A stretch of 64,000 nucleotides of DNA, from assembly GCF_002846555.1 (NCBI RefSeq), contig NZ_PJMS01000001.1:2852001-2916000 (forward strand), read 5' to 3'. Both the position numbers and the translations under genes were made by a program. The notes below the pieces were generated by a model, which was not told the origin of the DNA, searched no databases, and worked only from the letters and a program-made list of their open reading frames with translations. The DNA comes from Aquimarina sp. MAR_2010_214 (lineage in GTDB: Bacteria > Bacteroidota > Bacteroidia > Flavobacteriales > Flavobacteriaceae). Of the stretch, positions 59,607-64,000 are shown one piece after another (position 1 is the stretch's first letter; every line of letters starts with the position of its first letter).

Positions 59607-59941
59607 AAGTCGTTTTAAAATAATTTTTGTAGCATTCCAAAGCTCTTTCCAGATGGTTGTTTTTAAAAATAATTGGGTGATTAAATTTACGAATAAACAA
59701 AATAGAATACACCACTATTTAAGAACTTAAAAGAACTACTATGCGCGCATAGTTTTGCAAATTATAAAAAATCTTATAATACACAACTCTAAGATATAAA
59801 AAAAAGGAGCTGTAAATTGTTAACTCTTTAATATTTTATCGTTTTTAATAAAATATCCGTCATTTATAGATTTAAAACTAGCTTTATAATACATAAATAA
59901 GATCATCTCTTGATAAATAGAGAGGTATGTTCTATGTCTAT
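59607..59941. other. Intergenic promoter region of the acyl-CoA ligase
   Basis: About 335 bases with no gene. The MarR-type palindrome at 59738-59753 is the only strong feature; the rest is AT-rich. Confidence 0.5.
59738..59753. promoter_or_regulatory. 16-bp palindromic operator upstream of acyl-CoA ligase
   Basis: ACTATGCGCGCATAGT is a perfect palindrome about 130 bases before the ligase start. Its core TATGCGCGCATA differs by one central base from the marR-upstream site, so the same regulator probably binds both. Confidence 0.7.
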
Positions 59942-60499
59942 TTAATGACTTGTTAGATTATTTTTTATCTGCTCAAAGTTTTTTACGTCTACTTTTCCAT
60001 TGGTTGGGATCATATTTTGCCAGACCCAATTATAATGTTCGATTACTTTTTTGGCTTTTAAATGTGGTCTGTCCCCAGTGGTATGTCCATCTTCTATCAC
60101 AGTTATATTATAGTCTTTTGTTAACCCTGACTGGACAGTTGATGCTACACAAAAGTCGGTTGCACAACCTGTAATAAATAACTCGTTGATATGTAAATCA
60201 TTTAGTTTTGATTGTAGCTTTGATTTATAAAATATATCATTAGCATACTTATCTATAAAAATATCAGTAGTCTCTGTTTCCAAATCATCTAATAATTCCC
60301 ATTCTGGTGTATTTGGTAAAAAATCATTCATTTTTGTACCATCATGTTGAATAAAAAATACAGAAAAACCAGATGCTCTGAATAGTTGAGCAAGCATATT
60401 GATTCTGTTCACAACTCCTTTTGTGTCAAATCGCGGAGTTTTTGGAGTAAAAGAACCCTTTTGCATATCAATTATTAAGAGCGCTTTTCTGTTTTTCAT
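59942..60499 (-). CDS. Isochorismatase-family cysteine hydrolase
   Basis: A 185-residue hydrolase with the family triad: Asp in LLIIDMQKGSF (about residue 10), a Lys in the middle (KYANDIFYKSKL), and Cys in GCATDFCVASTVQSGL (about residues 111-116). Members act on nicotinamide, isochorismate, ureido acids and other amides; the substrate is not clear. Its ATG overlaps the purL stop (60496-60499, ATGA type), so it is translated with purL. The link to purine synthesis is unexplained. Confidence 0.87.
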   Translation of the reverse strand: MKNRKALLIIDMQKGSFTPKTPRFDTKGVVNRINMLAQLFRASGFSVFFIQHDGTKMNDFLPNTPEWELLDDLETETTDIFIDKYANDIFYKSKLQSKLNDLHINELFITGCATDFCVASTVQSGLTKDYNITVIEDGHTTGDRPHLKAKKVIEHYNWVWQNMIPTNGKVDVKNFEQIKNNLTSH

Positions 60500-63400
60500 T
60501 CAGAGGCATTTTTCTCTAACCATTTTCTGGCGTTTACAAAGGCTTCGATCCATGGTGATACTTCGTCATGTCTATCTAGTGGATAGTTAGCCCAGTTCCA
60601 TTGAAAAATTGAACGTTCTATATGAGGCATCATTACCAAATGGCGACCAGTTTTATCTGTCATCATAGCTGTGTTGTAATTTGATCCATTTGGATTAGAA
60701 GGGTATCCTTCGTATCCATATTTTGCTACAATGTTATATTGATCTTCTGGTAATGGTAAATCAAACTTTCCTTCACCATGAGAAATCCATACTCCCAGAG
60801 TGCTTCCTGCCAAAGTAGATAGCATTACAGAATTGTTATCCTGTACTTTTACAGAAGTGAAACTACTCTCATGCTTATGAGAATCATTGTAGGTTAGTTT
60901 ACCGTGTTTTTCATGTTCCGGGTTAATAACCTCTAGTTCCATAAACAATTGGCAACCGTTACAGATACCTACAGATAGCGTATCTTCTCTTTTAAAGAAT
61001 TTTTTTAATGCTGTATTTGCTTTTTCGTTATACAAAAAGGCGCCTGCCCATCCTTTTGCAGATCCTAAAACATCACTATTAGAGAAACCTCCTACGGCTC
61101 CAATAAACTGAATACCTTCTAATGTTTCTCGACCAGATATCAAATCGGTCATATGTACATCTTTTACATCAAAACCTGCCAGATACATGGCATTAGCCAT
61201 TTCTCGTTCAGAATTACTTCCTTTTTCACGTATGATGGCTGCTTTTGGCCTTTTAGACTCACTAGAAATCACAGGTCGTTTACCATCAAAGTGTTTTGGA
61301 AAAGAATAGTGTAATGGTTGATTTGTATAATTTTGAAATCTATCTTTTGCTAAATCATTTGCAGTTTGTTTCTGATCTAATAAGAAAGAAGTTTTGTACC
61401 ATGTATTTCTTAATTCTTCTATGGAAAGATCAAAGGAATCATTTTGATTTTTAATGGTTAAAGAAGCTTCTTCTTTTATAGTACCGATGTTGAAGAACTC
61501 AATATTGTTTTTAGAAAGAATAGATTCAACATCCGAATTTGAAGCACTCTGAAAAACAATCCCTGAGTTTTCTGCAAACAATAATTTGATTGAATCGGAT
61601 TCTCCAATTTTGGTAAGATCAAGGTTTGCTCCAAGGTTAAGGTCTGCAAAACACAATTCTAATAATGTAGTGATCAAACCTCCTGAGGCGATATCATGAC
61701 CCGCTACAATTTTATCTTCTCTAATTAGATTTTGAATCACATTAAAGGTGCTCTTAAAACTAGCAGCGTCCTTAATATTTGGTGCTTCAGAACCAATTCT
61801 ATTTAACATTTGTGCAAATGAAGAGCCTCCAAGTTGGTGTTTGTCATTAGAAAGATTGATATAATAGATATTACCACCATTTTTTTGTAAAACGGGTTCA
61901 ACAATTTTGGTGATGTCATTACAATGTGCAGCTGCAGATATCACTACAGTTCCGGGAGCAATAACTTCTTCATTTGGGTATTTTTGCTTCATAGATAGTG
62001 AATCTTTACCCGTAGGTACATTGATTCCTAAATCAATAGCAAAATCTGAAATTGCTTTTACAGCTTTATATAATCTAGCATCTTCTCCTTCATTTTTACA
62101 AGGCCACATCCAATTTGCAGATAATGAAACGGATTGCAATCCTTCATTAAGTGGTGCCCATATAATATTAGTCAATGCTTCTGCAATAGAATTTTTACTC
62201 CCTGCTTCTGGGTTGATTAGGCCTGAGATAGGAGAATGTCCAATACTAGTTGCAATACCTTCTTTACCATTATAATCTAGCGCCATTACCCCACAATTGT
62301 TTAAAGGTAATTGTAATGGCCCTGCACATTGTTGTTTAGCAACTTTTCCTCCTACACATCGATCTACTTTATTGGTTAACCAATCTTTACAGGCAACAGC
62401 TTCTAGCTGTAGTACCTGTTCGAGGTAGTTTTGAAAATTTTCTTTGTTATAAGAAATGTTTTCATAATTACGCTCAATGGTTTTATCGTTCATTATAGTT
62501 TTAGGAGAACTACCAAACATATCTTCTAATGCAAGATCCATTGGTGTATCTCCTTTGGTTTTGGACTGAAAGGTAAAACGGTGATCTCCGGTAACATCTC
62601 CTACTTCATACATAGGGGAGCGTTCGCGCTCAGCAATACGTTGTAGTGTATCTATATTTTTTTGCCCGATAACTAATCCCATACGTTCTTGGGATTCGTT
62701 ACCGATGATTTCTTTTGCCGATAATGTTGGGTCTCCTACAGGTAGTTTATCCAGGTCAATTTTTCCACCAGTCTCTTCTACCAGTTCAGAAAGACAGTTA
62801 AGATGGCCTCCTGCACCATGATCATGTATGGATACAATTGTATTTTCTTCATTCTCTACCATACCTCTAATTGCATTAGAAGCACGTTTTTGCATTTCTG
62901 GATTAGAGCGCTGTATCGCATTTAATTCGATACCGCTGCTAAATTCTCCGGTATCTGCAGAAGATACAGCAGCACCTCCCATACCAATTCGATAATTTTC
63001 TCCTCCCAAGATTACAATTTTATCTCCTTTTTCTGGAGTGGCTTTGATAGCTTGTTCGGCTTTACCATATCCAATCCCACCTGCCTGCATAATTACTTTG
63101 TCGAAACCAAGTTTTCGGGCGTCTTCTTCATGCTCAAAAGTGAGTACAGATCCTGTGATTAAAGGTTGACCAAATTTATTTCCAAAATCAGAAGCTCCGT
63201 TAGAGGCCTTTATTAATATGTCCATTGGAGTTTGGTATAACCAATCTCTTTCTGTCATAGCTTTCTCCCATGGACGGTTATTTTCTAATCGCGAATATGA
63301 GGTCATATATACTGCTGTCCCAGCAAGAGGCAAGGAGCCTTTTCCTCCGGCAAGGCGATCTCTGATTTCTCCTCCAGATCCTGTAGCAGCGCCATTAAAT

Positions 63401-64000
63401 GGTTCTACTGTGGTCGGAAAATTATGTGTTTCCGCTTTAATCGAAATCACACTATTGAATTCGGTTTCCTGATAAAAATCAGGCTTATCAGCAGTTTTTG
63501 GAGCAAACTGAGTAACTCTTGGCCCTTTTATAAAGGCTACATTATCTTTATATGCAGAAACAATATCGTTTGGATTTACCTCTGATGTCTTTTTTATTAA
63601 CTTAAAAAGTGAAGTAGGTTGTTCTTCTCCATCAATAACAAAGGTTCCGTTAAAGATTTTATGACGACAGTGTTCAGAATTTACTTGCGAAAACCCAAAA
63701 ACTTCTGAGTCTGTAAGTTGTCGTCCTATTTTTTTACTAACTCCTTCGAGGTATTCAATTTCTTCGTCATTAAGAGCTAAACCTTCGGCGATATTATAAG
63801 CAGCAATATCATCAATCTCTATGATCGATTCTGGCTTTATATCAATAGTATAGATATCCTGATTTAGCAGATCATACTTTTGAGAAAGCATAGGGTCGAA
63901 ATCAATGTAATCTTTTGTAACGGTTCGAAATTCTTCTATTCTAACAATTCCTTCTATACCCATATTCTGAGTGATCTCTACGGCATTAGTACTCCACGGA
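60496..64000 (-). CDS. purL: Phosphoribosylformylglycinamidine synthase (N-terminus outside window)
   Basis: The large single-chain PurL of purine synthesis (FGAR to FGAM, using glutamine and ATP). The frame stays open to the window edge: upstream of Met 63963 it reads PWSTNAVEITQN, so the true start lies beyond 64000. Visible parts: FSQVNSEHCRHKIFNG, ETHNFPTTVEPFNGAATGSG, GGENYRIGMGGAAVSS, the second synthase half, and the C-terminal glutaminase GICNGCQLFMEL with catalytic Cys and late MMPHIERS. Compared with known PurL, roughly the first 70 residues appear to be missing. Confidence 0.95.
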   Translation of the reverse strand, partial: PWSTNAVEITQNMGIEGIVRIEEFRTVTKDYIDFDPMLSQKYDLLNQDIYTIDIKPESIIEIDDIAAYNIAEGLALNDEEIEYLEGVSKKIGRQLTDSEVFGFSQVNSEHCRHKIFNGTFVIDGEEQPTSLFKLIKKTSEVNPNDIVSAYKDNVAFIKGPRVTQFAPKTADKPDFYQETEFNSVISIKAETHNFPTTVEPFNGAATGSGGEIRDRLAGGKGSLPLAGTAVYMTSYSRLENNRPWEKAMTERDWLYQTPMDILIKASNGASDFGNKFGQPLITGSVLTFEHEEDARKLGFDKVIMQAGGIGYGKAEQAIKATPEKGDKIVILGGENYRIGMGGAAVSSADTGEFSSGIELNAIQRSNPEMQKRASNAIRGMVENEENTIVSIHDHGAGGHLNCLSELVEETGGKIDLDKLPVGDPTLSAKEIIGNESQERMGLVIGQKNIDTLQRIAERERSPMYEVGDVTGDHRFTFQSKTKGDTPMDLALEDMFGSSPKTIMNDKTIERNYENISYNKENFQNYLEQVLQLEAVACKDWLTNKVDRCVGGKVAKQQCAGPLQLPLNNCGVMALDYNGKEGIATSIGHSPISGLINPEAGSKNSIAEALTNIIWAPLNEGLQSVSLSANWMWPCKNEGEDARLYKAVKAISDFAIDLGINVPTGKDSLSMKQKYPNEEVIAPGTVVISAAAHCNDITKIVEPVLQKNGGNIYYINLSNDKHQLGGSSFAQMLNRIGSEAPNIKDAASFKSTFNVIQNLIREDKIVAGHDIASGGLITTLLELCFADLNLGANLDLTKIGESDSIKLLFAENSGIVFQSASNSDVESILSKNNIEFFNIGTIKEEASLTIKNQNDSFDLSIEELRNTWYKTSFLLDQKQTANDLAKDRFQNYTNQPLHYSFPKHFDGKRPVISSESKRPKAAIIREKGSNSEREMANAMYLAGFDVKDVHMTDLISGRETLEGIQFIGAVGGFSNSDVLGSAKGWAGAFLYNEKANTALKKFFKREDTLSVGICNGCQLFMELEVINPEHEKHGKLTYNDSHKHESSFTSVKVQDNNSVMLSTLAGSTLGVWISHGEGKFDLPLPEDQYNIVAKYGYEGYPSNPNGSNYNTAMMTDKTGRHLVMMPHIERSIFQWNWANYPLDRHDEVSPWIEAFVNARKWLEKNASE

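Noticed and set aside
1..64000. CRISPR array
   Set aside because: No regularly spaced identical repeats were found; the cassette spacers vary in length and sequence and enclose genes.

Overview
AT-rich chromosomal DNA from a marine-type Bacteroidota, almost certainly a flavobacterium near Aquimarina. The supporting evidence is a SusC/SusD pair with its own FecR/ECF sigma switch, many lipoproteins with classic lipoboxes, promoters with the Bacteroidota -7 box TAnnTTTG, an IS481 element, and housekeeping proteins (PurL, M1/M28 peptidases, ACAD/thiolase/FadB) of flavobacterial type. No rRNA, tRNA, CRISPR array or prophage was seen.

Layout. 1-6.1 kb: a cut-off membrane protein, a methyltransferase, an acetolactate-decarboxylase-like lipoprotein, a thioredoxin/permease operon with a probable unlisted 50-residue gene between the two, and a TetR-controlled alpha/beta hydrolase operon with a perfect 22-bp operator. 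6.1-6.9 kb: non-coding repeat-rich DNA. 6.8-16.7 kb: an accessory region made of short, mostly unknown genes on the minus strand, separated by imperfectly palindromic spacers that start and end with integron-like CTAAC/GTTRRRY cores. The cargo includes a barstar-like protein, a hydrolase/ECF-sigma/membrane-protein operon, an IS481 insertion, and a type II restriction-modification system whose cytosine methylase is split into two overlapping genes. A 30-bp direct repeat (29/30) flanks the part that carries the R-M system. This array is the best candidate here for an undescribed system. 17.2-17.6 kb holds decayed coding remnants.

18.8-24.3 kb: amino-acid metabolism (aminotransferase, ornithine-cyclodeaminase-like, threonine-dehydratase-like, ureohydrolase, ketopantoate-reductase-like). 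The first operon is preceded by a roughly 140-nt leader RNA with mutually exclusive terminator and antiterminator stems. 24.8-26.7 kb: a second copy of the hydrolase/ECF-sigma/membrane-protein operon found in the cassette region. 26.9-36.5 kb: a membrane-bound AraC regulator, small secreted proteins, a GNAT enzyme, an orphan GG-leader peptide precursor, a TauE-type exporter, M1 and M28 secreted peptidases, and a propeller protein fused to two NTF2-like domains. 36.9-46.3 kb: a peptide/nutrient uptake locus (SusC with STN domain, SusD, zinc metallohydrolase lipoprotein, DUF4302 lipoprotein) with a FecR anti-sigma and a divergent ECF sigma that carries an in-frame stop at its third codon. 46.3-50.8 kb: MFS transporter, CBM9-like lipoprotein, and a plus-strand group (OsmC, ACT, DinB, ArsR).

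50.8-59.6 kb: a fatty-acid beta-oxidation operon (MarR, FadB-like, thiolase, acyl-CoA dehydrogenase) broken up by two S23-type four-helix-bundle genes, then the acyl-CoA ligase. Palindromes with the shared core TATGCRCGCATA lie upstream of both the marR operon and the ligase gene, suggesting one MarR regulon. 59.9-64 kb: an isochorismatase-like hydrolase overlapping the end of purL, which runs off the window.
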